From Clitoria ternatea (Eukaryota > Streptophyta > Magnoliopsida > Fabales > Fabaceae): a stretch of DNA of 64,000 bases. The DNA lies in assembly GCA_037962975.1 (NCBI GenBank), contig CM075673.1, positions 14,802,001 to 14,866,000 of the forward strand. Reading direction: 5' to 3'. The notes under the pieces are model-generated. The model saw nothing but the letters and a program-made list of their open reading frames with translations. It did not search any database and was not told the DNA's origin. Position 1 is the first letter of the stretch. Each line of letters begins with the position of its first letter. This document shows positions 1 through 11,519 of the stretch, one piece after another. The translations under genes and the position numbers were made by a program.

Positions 1-682
1 GAATTATGTTACATTTGGTCCAGACATCAGTTCAAAACCAGACAGTGTCATAATGAACGAAAAGAAACATTTGCTTGACTTGGTCCGTTCGAATTTCACG
101 GAAGGAAAAACAGAGCCACAACACGGAATACCTACGCCAACCCACGTGATCCATTGTGTCTCGAAGCTTTATCGAGCCGGGATCAAGATTGAACCCAAAA
201 AGGAAAGTGAGAGTTTCCTTGACGTGACGTTCGGCCACGGTGTGATACAGATGCCAGACATAATGGTGGACGATTTAATGACCTCTTTTTTGCTGAACTG
301 CGTGGCATTTGAACAGTGTTACAGTGGTTGTTCGAAGCATTTCACGGCGTACCTGATGCTGTTGGGCTGTCTGATAAACACTTGTAATGATCTTCAGTAT
401 TTATGTGACAGAAACATAATTGCAAACCACTTTGGGACGACAGAGGAAGTTGCGCATTTTATTAACAACGCTGGGAAAGAGGTGGCGGTTGATTTCGATT
501 TGTGTTACTTGTCACAAATGTTCAATGATATCCATATGTATTACCGTTATAGTTGGCGTGTGCAATGGGGTAGTTTTAAGTCCAGTTACAGTTGGTCTCT
601 TGCCGCGTTGGTGTTGTTGGTTCTTACTCTCGCTCAGACCTACTTTGCTGCTTATCAGTATTTTGACCCTCCAAAAGGATAG
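1..682 (+). CDS. DUF247 (UPF0481-type) protein, 3' part, copy A
   Basis: C-terminal part of a plant DUF247 protein; the 5' half lies outside the window. The open frame runs from base 2 without a stop, so the ATG at 53 is only an internal methionine. It aligns end to end with residues from about 240 onward of the complete paralogue at 23822. A hydrophobic segment of about 23 residues close to the C terminus, followed by a short tail ending PPKG, is the usual single membrane anchor of this family. DUF247 proteins are plant-specific membrane proteins of poorly known biochemistry; some grass members act in self-incompatibility, which cannot be assumed here. Against copy B I count about 28 amino-acid differences in 209. 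The final 150 bases are almost identical to copy B. No disabling change is seen in the visible part. Confidence 0.88.
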   Translation, partial: NYVTFGPDISSKPDSVIMNEKKHLLDLVRSNFTEGKTEPQHGIPTPTHVIHCVSKLYRAGIKIEPKKESESFLDVTFGHGVIQMPDIMVDDLMTSFLLNCVAFEQCYSGCSKHFTAYLMLLGCLINTCNDLQYLCDRNIIANHFGTTEEVAHFINNAGKEVAVDFDLCYLSQMFNDIHMYYRYSWRVQWGSFKSSYSWSLAALVLLVLTLAQTYFAAYQYFDPPKG

Positions 683-1893
683 TTTTGTATCATTACGAGG
701 AGATTCAGTTTTTTAAAAAATTGTTATGTGTTCTTTTGGCCCACTATTATGCACAAAAAGGTTTCTTATTTTAAATTTTAATGACGTTTGCTTAATTTAG
801 AATAACTCCTAACCATATGATGCAGGTATTTTTAATGTTGAATGTAAATTTGATGGATAGTTAAATTTATTTCAACTATATATTTTCGAGAAGGATGTGT
901 GTTTTCGACGGGTGAATTGGGTTTCGAAATTTTGTCAAACAGTCCCAAAATCAGAATACTTTTATCATTTTAAAGAGTCATATACATACAAAGGAGATTG
1001 CCAATTCAACAAGGACCAAAACAAAACAGTAATGCACAGTGAGTAGAGCTAGTGGCTTTTTTAATTGGTATTTCCACGTTTGAGATCACAGGGAAGAGGA
1101 TTAACATGAATAATTCCATTTCATGTAATGAGTACTTCATCTGATATCTTGAAAGAAAAATAAATTTTGTTTATATTTATTTAGAATTTCAAAATATTAA
1201 TAATTACTTCTTTTTTAAGTGTTTCCAAATGTTACTAAATATTAAAATTGTTACTGTATGTAGCTTTTCATAACAAATTCAAAAAATGCAACTAAATGTA
1301 AAAAATATATAATCAAATGTAGCTTTTCATAAAAAATTCAAAAAATGCAACTAAATGTAAAAAATATATAATCAAATGTAACTTTAACAACAACTTAAAA
1401 CTTGTTACCGAATGTGACTTTAACAAATAGTTAAAACATGTTACAAAATAGTTTTAAAAGTGTTACCAATTTTTAATAAATTGTAACCAGGAAGCATTAA
1501 TAAAAATTGTTGTTATAAGCAATTAGTAAAATAAATGTTTAACGGCATATTTTAATCTTTAGTTTAACTGCGGTTATCTTTTATAAAAATGTTGTTTACA
1601 TATCTATATATATTTGGTGGTCTTACTTATAGACCTATTTATACCAATTTTTACTTTTATGCTTATTCTATTAGTATTTCTGAATGAACACGTACGTGGA
1701 AGTTTGTGAGGCGTATAGTGTGTCATGCATCTTTATAAAAAAACTTGTAACTTATTTTTCCCTTCCTTTACTCCCCATTCAAAATCTCGCATCCAAACAT
1801 CACATTAGATTTTGAAAATAAAAATAGCAAAGAACAAGTAAAATTTTTAGCAAGAGAAATTTTTTGTTTATACCAAGTTTAAACGATGATTGT
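683..1893. repeat. duplicated 3' flank of DUF247, copy A
   Basis: AT-rich non-coding DNA that aligns with 25217-26336 downstream of the second DUF247 gene, with scattered substitutions and small indels. It includes the 3' UTR. Similarity stops after the sequence GATGATTGTAGAT, where copy B has an LTR fragment. This shows that the duplicated unit extends well beyond the coding region. Confidence 0.8.
1259..1379. repeat. 60-bp tandem duplication in the DUF247 copy A flank
   Basis: Two adjacent units of about 60 bp, each beginning TAGCTTTTCATAA and ending AATATATAATCAAATG. The corresponding place downstream of copy B (about 25757-25815) has only one unit, so the copy number changed after the segmental duplication. 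Confidence 0.75.
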
Positions 1894-2854
1894 AGATACT
1901 AAAAGAAGAATTTCATTTCAAATACTCACTGTTCAAACGTACATGTAATTGTTTTTCTCTTCTCAGTAAGACGCTAATATAAGGCGATTGGTCCAGCTAG
2001 TGTTTGAAGATTGGATTTTCATTTGGATAATGATGCCCATAAATGCTCACAAAAATGGTCACCTCAAGTAAAAACAGAGACATCTTCCAAAAAAAAAAAG
2101 TAAAAACAGAGACTAATTGGTATGGTTATACCGTAATAAGCATCATTATAAAGCTAAATGGACAATATGTTGAAGTAAGAACACATATTCCGTCTTTTAA
2201 GTTCTTATAGTTGTTTGGTATTTAGTTATTGTAACTGGATTATCTAATAATCAATATTATTTTAAGTAATTATTTGAGATATCTTTAAATTCTATTTAAT
2301 TAACAGATTAAAATTTTACTTCTAATCAATTTCAGTTGATAAACTCTAATTGGAAACTGAATGGGTATTAATTGGAGTATATTAGGTGACATAACATTCT
2401 TTACAAATTCACTTGTATAGTTAAACTACATGTGAAATTTTACCTTAAAAGGTTTTTAGCTTGTTTTGGTACGTGAATACATTAATTTATGTTGAAATAA
2501 GCTAGTACCTTGTAATATTTGCCAAAAGCATGATAAAGATGGTGTTAGACTAAAAGGAGTGAAAAAAGCAAAAAAGAGTAAAAATAAATAAAGAAGCCCA
2601 AGAAAAAGAGAAGTAAGAATGAAGTCTTTAAGCACGACTCATGTTGGATTAACCATAACCATGCTTGAATGCTAAGGAGCAAAGCTAAGCATGGTTCATG
2701 TTTGAGTAAGCACAACCCATGCTCGGAAATAATGTATTAACACAATAAGTTACTCAAGCACACTATTGGACTTAAGTTATTGGACCCTTGGGTTTTTAAG
2801 AAAGTTAACCCTAGAGACATTGGTGATGCATAAAGGAGATATATAGGGGAGACA
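1894..2854. other. AT-rich intergenic DNA
   Basis: No open frame or RNA gene that I can support. It is present only beside copy A; the matching interval beside copy B has been replaced by an LTR fragment. Confidence 0.6.
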
Positions 2855-3435
2855 TAGGGATGTCAACAGGGCGGGGCGGCCACGAGTACTTCCCTACTAC
2901 GCCCACAAACAAAAATAATACTCGTGCCCACCTGTTGTCCGTGTGGGTACCTGTATTACGGTTTTCTGGGTAACCACTATCCACAGGTATCTATGGATGT
3001 CCACGAGTACCTAGTTGAAACAGAAAATAAAAAATAAAAATATAAAAACATTAAATTAAATTACACAATATTCTTAATGGTTAGTGTAGAACCTTAATAA
3101 TTTGCATTAATACTAATTCTTAGTTTTATTATATATAAAAATATATTTTTATATAAATGCTTGTAATAATATTGTGTAATAGTAACAATAACATAGAATA
3201 AAAAATACATACAAAATAAGAAATGTAAAAAATGTTAAGCATCAATTTCTTCGTTTCTCATGAATATATAATAAGATAAGTTAATTTTAATATAATTATA
3301 TATCAATAATAGGTAAGGGTACTAATTTAATTTCATATATACGAGTACCCATGAGCATAAATACTATTATATTTGTACTTATGCCCGTTTCTTAACGAAT
3401 AATATAAAACTCGTCCCTCTTTTTCACGACTCTGT
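2855..3435. mobile_element. old hAT-type MITE, decayed copy
   Basis: Starts with TAGGGATGTCAACAGGGC and shares the body of the element at 61640-62127: a GC-rich block of GGGTACC-like words at each side, an AT-rich centre, and the phrase ATGCCCGTTTCTTAACG near the right side. The right terminus is eroded and no clean target duplication is visible, so the right limit is approximate. Non-autonomous, no coding capacity. Confidence 0.65.
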
Positions 3436-3696
3436 TTCCTTCCAACTAGTCATCAAAGAGATACTAAATTTGTCTAATTTGTACAATCTTATACAAAATA
3501 AAAGATCAAAAGTAAAATTCTTTTTATTAAAAATTTTATAAGACTTATCTAAAAATCATGATGAGTAAATATTAATAATATTTTTAAATGAAATTTTTTT
3601 CTCTTGTCATGCGTAGATAACAAACTATATAAATCTTTAAAAATTATCATTTTAATTGGCTTAGTTGAGGTTAATAAACATTTTACAAATTTAAAT

Positions 3697-3698
<2 letters not shown>

Positions 3699-3749
<51 letters not shown>
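3699..3749. repeat. (AT)n microsatellite
   Basis: About 25 uninterrupted AT dinucleotides. A shorter tract sits at the same place in the duplicated copy (26869-26897), so this is a homologous but length-variable microsatellite. Confidence 0.95.
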
Positions 3750-3754
<5 letters not shown>

Positions 3755-4199
3755 AGGACACCTGTCTTCGTAGACTTCCACAACACGTTTTTATGTTTCA
3801 CAAATCCAGTTGTGATGGCTTCCTAAATTCAAGGCAAGGAGTAATAAAAATATCCAAACTAATTTTTGTTTCTTGTGGCTGCGCCAATTTATAGGTTTAT
3901 ACAACATATACAATTTTATATAAGTTAAAGAATTAAAAATAGTAAGTTTTTATTTAAAAATAAGATTAAATAATATCACATAAATTTTAATAAAATAATT
4001 TTATTTTTCATTATTTATTATGTGTAAAATTGAAGAGGTTTAAAAAATAAAAATGGCTGTGCCATTTAGTTAACAAAAGAAAAGGATGGTACTGAATTTC
4101 TTAGAAAATTGCTGTTATGTTTTTTTATGGAAAGTTTTGAGAATCTCCCACAAGTGGTGGCGTGTCAAAAAGTATGGAAGGTTTTGAGAATTTCCCAGG
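3750..4199. repeat. promoter-like duplicated unit, copy A (left half)
   Basis: Nearly the same as 26898-27400, which lies upstream of the small gene at 27676. It contains two copies of a motif close to GGAAGGTTTTGAGAATYTCCCA (4129-4150 and 4176-4197). The Copia element interrupts the unit at 4200; the right half continues at 21541. No gene follows in this copy. Confidence 0.8.
4195..4199. repeat. target-site duplication CCAGG of the Copia element (left)
   Basis: Repeated at 21536-21540. The unoccupied site is visible in the duplicated segment at 27396-27400, which confirms the insertion boundary. Confidence 0.9.
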
Positions 4200-4391
4200 T
4201 ATTATGAATATGTGTGGATGTCCCCCCAAAGTTTTGATATTTATAAATGTCCCCCTCTCACCTCCTATAAATACTCCCCTCACTCATTAATACAAACACA
4301 CAACTTCTTTCACTCCTAATCTCTCTTACTCTCAAGTTCTTCTTCTAAATCTTCTTCTCATACTCTTATAATTTTAGTTTATTTTATAACA
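4200..4391 (+). repeat. Copia 5' LTR
   Basis: 192 bp, beginning TATTATGAATATG and ending TTTTATAACA. It starts with TA instead of the usual TG; the boundary is fixed by the polypurine tract before the 3' LTR and by the target duplication. It differs from the 3' LTR at one position (G versus T near 4212). Confidence 0.93.
4266..4273 (+). promoter_or_regulatory. TATA box of the Copia LTR
   Basis: TATAAATA in a C-rich setting, about 125 bp before the end of the LTR. This is a normal place for the U3 promoter of a short LTR; the transcription start should lie near 4300. Confidence 0.65.
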
Positions 4392-4406
4392 CGTTATCAG
4401 CACGAG
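4392..4406 (+). other. candidate primer binding site of the Copia element
   Basis: CGTTATCAGCACGAG follows the LTR directly. This word is common right after the LTR in plant Copia elements. Its complement looks more like an anticodon arm than a tRNA 3' end, which suggests priming by a tRNA half; that is inference. Confidence 0.5.
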
Positions 4407-4508
4407 GTTCTGACCAACTAAGATCTAGTCAAGACTAAGAGAGGTAATATATGATTATTATTATTTTTTATAATTTTTAATTTATGTTATTTATGTATAT
4501 ATTTTAAA

Positions 4509-4685
4509 AGTTCCTGAAGAACTTACATTTTAAAATCCCTGAAGGATGTAAAAGATTATATCTATATCATAAGAAAAAATAGGTTCCTGAAGAACTTACA
4601 TCCTTGCAGGATGTATAAAATTAATAATCAACTCAGAATTCTTGAAGAATTCTTGAAAATATTTATTGATAGTTCCTGAAGAACT
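4509..4685 (+). repeat. cluster of short inverted repeats in the Copia leader
   Basis: The untranslated leader repeats short palindromes: AGTTCCTGAAGAACT at 4509-4523 and 4671-4685, a near copy at 4583-4596, ACATCC/GGATGT at 4599-4613, and GAATTCTTGAAGAATTC at 4636-4652. Five TTCNNGAA words occur at 4511, 4584, 4639, 4650 and 4673. A pure (AT)n tract follows at about 4705-4735. The rest of the leader up to the gag ATG at 5591 is AT-rich without an open frame. Confidence 0.75.
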
Positions 4686-4701
4686 ATAACAATTTAAGAA
4701 C

Positions 4702-4737
<36 letters not shown>

Positions 4738-5590
4738 CATATATTTAATTATTGCTCATATACTCTTTTTATTTTTATACATTTATTTTATATTGGCTTG
4801 CTAACTGCTTAATATAAATACACGCTTATATGTTTTTCAGATTTGTAAAATTATTCATGGTTATGGAAAAGTATTCAGCTATATATGTGAACAAATTGCT
4901 AACTTAAAATATATATTGTTTTTACTTTTATTTTTATACCTGATGGGTTTTTGCTAAATTAATGTTCTTTGCTAGTGCTTTACGTTGCCAATGCTGGGTT
5001 TTTCTTTACACTGCCAATAATTGCTACTTCCTCTATTGCATGATACATTATTAAATTAATGCTCGTTGCTAATGCTTCACGTTGCCAATAATTGCTACTT
5101 TGCTCATCTACTTATTATTTTATTCTTTACTTGGCTGAAGAATGTGTTTGCTCCATTACTTAGCTAAAGGATGTTGTATTATTTTATTAAGATATTGTCC
5201 ATTGGCATTATTGTTCACCTACTGCGTTTACTATTTACTTTAAGTATTTGCTTTATGTTATTAAAGTAGAATTTGAGATTTTATATTATTAAATGATTAA
5301 TTTTTAGACTCATAATTGATAATTATAATTAATATAATATATTAAATTATAGAAAGAAATCAAACCCAAGTTTATACCAATGATAAAGTATCACTCTACC
5401 ACTAGGTCACTAATACTTGAATAATATTTTTATGAAAACTTTTGATTATTATTATTAAATTAAATGATTAAATATAAATAAAACATATTTATAATCATTA
5501 TTGACTTGTTATTACATTATTATTAGATAATTATAGATAATATAATGAGTATTATCTAACTTATTTATAATTTCTTGTATAGAAATAAAT

Positions 5591-6340
5591 ATGTCAAATA
5601 TTACCAACCTTGAGTTCGTGGCTCTTGACATATCTGGAAAAAACTATCTATCATGGACATTGGATGCTGAAATCTATTTAGATGCTAAAGGTCTCGGAGA
5701 CACCATTGAAAATGGAAATCAGACATCTAGTCAAAATAAAACTAAAGTCATGATTTTCTTACGTCACCATATCCATGAAGGGTTAAAAAATGAATATTTA
5801 ACAGTTAAAGACGCTCTCGTTTTATGGAATAATCTAAAAGAGCGATACGACCATCAAAAGAATATAATTCTTTCGAAAGCCCGATATGAATGGATGCATT
5901 TGCGCTTTCAAGATTTTAAAACTGTAAATGAATATAATTCCGCGCTATTTAGAATTACTTCAAAATTGGAGTTATGTGGAGAAAAGATCACTGAAAGTGA
6001 TATGTTAGAAAAGACATTCTCTACTTTTCATGCATCTAATATGCTCCTGCAGCAGCAATATCGCCAAAAGGGCTTTACCAAATACTCAGAATTGATTACT
6101 TGTCTCCTTGTGGCTGAGCAAAATAATGAATTGCTTATACAAAATCATGAATCCCGTCCAACTGGAACTGCTCCATTCCCAGAAGTGAATGTAGCAACAC
6201 ACGATCATAATACTCATGGTCGTGGTCGTGGCCGTAGCCGCGGTCGTGGACGAGGTAATGCTCGGGGACATGGTATTGGTCGTGGATATAGTTATGGCCG
6301 TGGTCATGGTCGAAATGATAAGAGATCATCATTCACATAA
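5591..6340 (+). CDS. gag: Copia Gag (N-terminal and central part)
   Basis: 250-codon frame with the plant Copia Gag fold: an N-terminal segment with GKNYLSW, then the UBN2/retrotrans-gag core (LWNNLKERYD, RFQDFKTVNEYN, LLVAEQNNELL), then an Arg/Gly-rich tail (repeated GRGRG) from about residue 205. Gag forms the cytoplasmic particle that packages the RNA. The frame ends at TAA 6338-6340, before the zinc knuckle, which continues in another frame. The start ATG lies after a long leader of about 1.2 kb. Confidence 0.85.
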   Translation: MSNITNLEFVALDISGKNYLSWTLDAEIYLDAKGLGDTIENGNQTSSQNKTKVMIFLRHHIHEGLKNEYLTVKDALVLWNNLKERYDHQKNIILSKARYEWMHLRFQDFKTVNEYNSALFRITSKLELCGEKITESDMLEKTFSTFHASNMLLQQQYRQKGFTKYSELITCLLVAEQNNELLIQNHESRPTGTAPFPEVNVATHDHNTHGRGRGRSRGRGRGNARGHGIGRGYSYGRGHGRNDKRSSFT

Positions 6341-6626
6341 AAAAAATAAAGAACTTATGAAAAAAGGGACAGATGCTCAAAATAGCGAACAAACTAAAAA
6401 CATCTGCTATCGTCGTGGTAGCAAGGGACACTGGTCTCGAGTTTGTCGCACACCAAAGCATCTCGTAGATCTATACCAAAAATCCCTTAAAAATAAAAGG
6501 AAAATAATAAAGACAAATTTTACTGGTATAGATGATGATTTCTCTGATTTTAGTGTTGATGATTTTCTTACTCTTCCTGAAGAAGAAATTGACCACTCGG
6601 TTGGAGAAGGGAGTGCCCCTAAATAA
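6341..6626 (+). pseudogene. Copia Gag C-terminal part with defective zinc knuckle
   Basis: Read in a different frame from the upstream gag. It has one zinc-knuckle-like motif, CYRRGSKGHWSRVC near 6400-6445. The second cysteine of the expected CX2C is replaced by arginine, so metal binding is doubtful. A Lys-rich then acidic stretch follows, ending in TAA 6624-6626. The frame change lies close to the A-run at 6338-6350. About 125 AT-rich bases separate this from the pol frame. Confidence 0.7.
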
Positions 6627-6751
6627 ATTATTTTAATGTTTCATGTAATTTGTTTTGTTGTAAATTTTGTCTTTTTATCAATAAAATTTTGTTAAATACT
6701 ATTGTTAATTATATTTTTACTCATGATTTATTTTTATTTATTTAATGAAGA

Positions 6752-9703
6752 ATGAATGCTCATGTGAATGACGAAGATATATGTCTCGCAGACAGTGCAA
6801 CAACTCATACCATTCTCAAGAATGAGAAATATTTTTACCATATAGTAAAACAAGAAGCCAATGTTAATACTATATCTGGTAGTATAAATATAATTGAAGG
6901 CTCCGGTAGAGCCAGTATTTTGTTACCTGGAGGAACAAAATTACACATTGAAAGTGCATTATATTCTAAGAAGTCTCAAAGAAATTTGTTAAGTTTTAAG
7001 GATATCCGCAGAAATGGATATCATATTGAGACCACAAATGAAGGAAAAGATGAATATCTTTACATCACAAAGTTAATTTCTGATAAGAAATATATATTGG
7101 AAAAATTACCTTGATTTTCCTCCGGTTTGTACTATACTTATATTAGCACAATTGAAACAAATGTTATTGTAAACCAGAAGCTTACAAATAAGAATGACTT
7201 TGTTATCTGGCATGGACGATTAGGCCATCCTGGATCAATTATGATGCGAAAAATAGTTGAGAATTCAAATGGTCATTGTTTGTCCAGCAGACAAATTATG
7301 GAAACTAAGAATTTCTCATGTGCTGCTTGTTCTCAAGGAAAATTGATCATTCGGCCATCACCAATGAAAATTGGGAATGAATCACTCACATTTTTAGAGT
7401 GTATACAAGGTGATATTTGTGGACCAATACACCCTTCATGTTGACCATTTAGATATTTCATGGTTTTGATTGATGCATCAACTAGATGGTCACATGTTTG
7501 CTTATTATCAACTCGCAACCAGGCGTTTGCAAGATTACTAGCTCAATTAATTCGTTTAAGAGCTCATTTTCCTAATTATCTAATTAAGAAAATACGCCTT
7601 GATAACGCTGGTGAATTCACATCTCAATCATTTAATGATTATTGTATGTCCATTGGAATTGATGTTGAACATTCTGTAGCACATGTTCATACACAAAATA
7701 GACTTGCTGAATCATTGATTAAACGTTTGAAATTGATAGCAAGACCATTGTTAATGAGATCAAAACTCCCAATTTCAACTTGGGGACATGCAATCTTGCA
7801 TGCGGCAGCACTTATTCGCATCAGGCCTACAAGTAATCATGAATATTCCCTTTTGTAATTGGTTCATGGTAAAGAACCAAATATTTCCCATCTAAGAATC
7901 TTTGGAAGTGCGGTATATGTTCCTATCTCTCCTCCGCAACGCACTAAGATGGGACCTCAGAGAAGGTTGGGAATATATGTTGGATATGAAAGTCCATCCA
8001 TAATAAAATATCTTGAACCTTTAACAGGTGATTTATTTACAGCTCGTTTTGCTGATTGTCATTTTGATGAATCTATTTTCCCACCATTAGGGGGAGAAAA
8101 TAAACAGTTGGATAAAAGGATTAGCTGGAATGAGATATCTCTATTACATCTTGATCCTCGAACAAAGCAATCTGAACTAGAAGTTCAGAAAATAATTAGT
8201 TTGCAAAATTTAGCAAACCAATTACCTAATGCATTTGCTGATCCAAAAAGAGTGACTAAGTCACACATACCAGCTGTTAATACTTCAATAAAGATTGATA
8301 TCCCTGAAGGACAATCTAAATTTGTAAATGAGTCTGAAGCCAAAATAAAACGTGGCAGACTTGTTGGTTCTAAAGATAAAAATCCTCGAAAAAGAAAAGT
8401 AAATAAAGAAGATGGTCGAATTGAGGATATAAAAACTCCAGTAGAGTCTCCTGACATAATCAAAGTTTCAAATCCAGAAGAAAATAAGGTACCTGAAATT
8501 GATACAAACAAAGAGATCTCGATAAATTATGTCATGGATAGAATACAATGGAATCGACCTGAAGTCGATGTTGATGAAATTTTTGCATTCAAAGTAGCTC
8601 TTGATATTATAAATGATGATAAAGATCATGAGCCAAAATCAGTTAAAGAATGTGCACAAAGAAATAATTGGCCAAAATGGAAAGATGCAATGCAAGAAGA
8701 GTTAAACTCACTTATAAAATAGAAAGTTTTTGGACCTGTAGTCCAAACACCCAAAGGTGTAAAACTAGTTGGGTACAAATGGGTCTTTACAAGAAAAAGA
8801 AATAAAAATGGTGAAATTGTGCAATACAAAGCAAGACTTGTTGCACAAGGATTCTCACAAAGACCTGGTATTGATTTTGAAGAAACATATTCACCAGTGA
8901 TGGATGCCACTACTTTTCGATACTTAATAAGTTTGGCAATCCGTGAAAGGCTTGACTTACACCTTATGGATGTTGTTGCGGCATATTTATATGGCTTACT
9001 TGAAAATGACATCTATATGAAACTCTCTGAAGGATTTAATTTGCCTGAAGCATACAAGACAAATCCTAGAGAAAATTATTCAATTAAATTGAATAAATCT
9101 CTTTACGGACTGAAACAATCTGGACGTATGTGGTATAATTGCCTCAGTGAATATCTGTTAAAAGAAGGGTATAAAAATGACCCGATTTGTCCATGTGTTT
9201 TTATGAAAAGACTCGGAAAAGAGTTCGTTATAATTGCTATTTATGTAGATGATTTAAACATCATCGGAACTCCCGAAGAGCTTTTAAAGTCTGTAAATTG
9301 TTTGAAAAGGGAATTCGAGATGAAAGACTTAGGAAAAACAAAGTTTTGTCTCGGATTACAATTAGAATATTTAAAGGAAGGAATTTTGATGCACCAAAAG
9401 ACTTATACAGAAAAGGTGCTAAAGAGGTTTTATATGGATAAATCACACCCATTGAGCAGTCCAATGGTTGTAAGGTCACTTGAAGTAAACAAAGATCCTT
9501 TTCGACCTCAAGACAAAAATGAAAAACTACTTGGTCCTGAAGTACCATATCTTAGTGCAATTGGTGCACTAATGTATCTTGCTAGTCATACAAGACCTGA
9601 TATATCATTTGCTGTGAATTTGTTAGCAAGATATAGTGCTTTACCCATAAAAAGGCATTGGAATGGGATTAAACACATATTTCGCTACCTTAGAGGTACA
9701 ATG
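6752..9703 (+). pseudogene. pol: Copia Pol: protease, integrase, reverse transcriptase (5' part)
   Basis: One reading frame holds, in order: protease around ADSATTHTIL (about 6787-6816); GAG-pre-integrase with WHGRLGHPG (7210-7236) and a CXXC zinc pair; integrase core from GDICGP to the DNAGEF region; the integrase C-terminal GRLGIYVGYE-like segment; and reverse transcriptase with KARLVAQGFSQ, motif A LMDVVAAYLYG, and motif C YVDD at about 9243-9254. Four in-frame stops interrupt it: TGA 7112-7114, TGA 7442-7444, TAA 7856-7858 and TAG 8720-8722. It is cut at 9703, exactly at a codon boundary, by the Gypsy insertion and resumes at 20646. It cannot encode a working polyprotein without suppression. 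Confidence 0.88.
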
Positions 9704-11519
9704 TGTGACATCCCTCTTCAAATAATATTTATTTTATTCAATTTATTGATTTTCATAATAAATTTTTCACGTTTCTAAAATTTAATTACATCACAAAAAT
9801 AAAAAAAATGCATCTTATAAAAATTACCCCAATTATAAATTAAAATAAATAATTTATAGTCCTCAAAATCATTTAAGTTGAAATAATATCAAAACCTGAA
9901 ACAGGGGTCTGACGCTACGCGCCAGTCCCACGCTAGGCGTGAGAGTGCATTCGTAGCCCTGACGCTGAGCGCCAGGATAACGCTACGCGTGGGCTTATCA
10001 GTGACAGCACCTGATGCTGTCACACATTTTAGGCCTTTTGACCAATTACTAACTTATCCAATTAGCTCATTTCAGATCCAATTGCCACAAAACTTAATGG
10101 TCCATATGTTTTCCCTATTCTGAAACTATTGGCGATGTTCGTTCGCCAAAATTCTAACATATGCTCAAGTTATGCATGAAATACAACTTAACCACTTTAT
10201 GTGCAACACTCTTACACCAAACACCCTAAATGATTTTTAAATGATCCAAATCCAATGCATACCACTTTTAAATATTCTTATGGACTTATTGATACTTAGC
10301 AAAGGTATTGAAACTCACTGAAACTCAAATTCACCTATCCCGTTTCTCAAAGTCATAGGGATGGCTACTAATTCAAATCTCTAAATCTATTCAATTCATC
10401 GATACAACATTCAATCATTTCAAATAACTATTACAGCACAAAGACATCCACAGAACCTGCCTATAATGCATGATTTACTACAGTATAGCTCTATGCCATA
10501 ACCATAGTCATCCAACAGTACCTGGTCATCACAGATGCATAATATCTAATGGCTCAATGCTATTACATAATCACATCATCCAAACCACACACATATTATA
10601 CTATGCATAAGTTCACACTCCCACAGATTTACACACATATCTACATATATCTACTGACGGCTCAGTGCCATTAGGCATCACGAACAAATAACAACAACAC
10701 ATACTTCTACAAATATACGAGATAATATATTCACATATAAATATATACAAGATATACATTCCAAACTCCTCTGGCATTACTCCTTGCTCATTTTTGTACT
10801 GGTTTCCGCAGCATCCGCAACATCCTTGGGTTTATTCACTGTGAACATAAAATAAGGGTGAGTATATATCACAAGAATGATACAACTACATAATCAGAGT
10901 TGATATCACCTGGAGAATCTCATTCTCCTGCCTGGGTTATTGATCCACTAAACTCTTCTCATATGAACCCAACATATCATAATCCATCATAATCATTATA
11001 AATTCATTATGTTCACATCATAACAAATATCTCGCAACATTGAGATAAATTAATTTTAAGCACCCATACTTAATCAATTCATTTCACAATTCATTATTTC
11101 AATCATATCATTATCATATCAATGCAATAATCTGCATATCAGTCAAGGAATATAATTCACAACTGACTCTCATATACATCAGACACCTAGTATCCGGATA
11201 CTAACGAATCAGCCACCAGCTGGGAGTCCACCGACATCCCGTGAATACATCCTGGTTCACCGAGCCTGGTATCATAAACCGTCTCCCCACCTCAACCACT
11301 GGATCTCTTCCTGGATCACTGGGTAGCTCAACTGGGCCTCTACATGGACCACGGGAGCCAAAAGCGAGGGGTAATCTATACCGAATGGCTGTCCACAATA
11401 CATATCATGCATACACAGCATCTAACAATATATCTCATCATATACACATTATTCATTTTAAGTCATAAATATACATTATACAATCATTAAATGATTTTGG
11501 CATACAAGCCAACTCACAA

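Noticed and set aside
3549..3761. Minus-strand frame rich in Ile-Tyr
   Set aside because: It is the translation of the (AT)n microsatellite; no other support.
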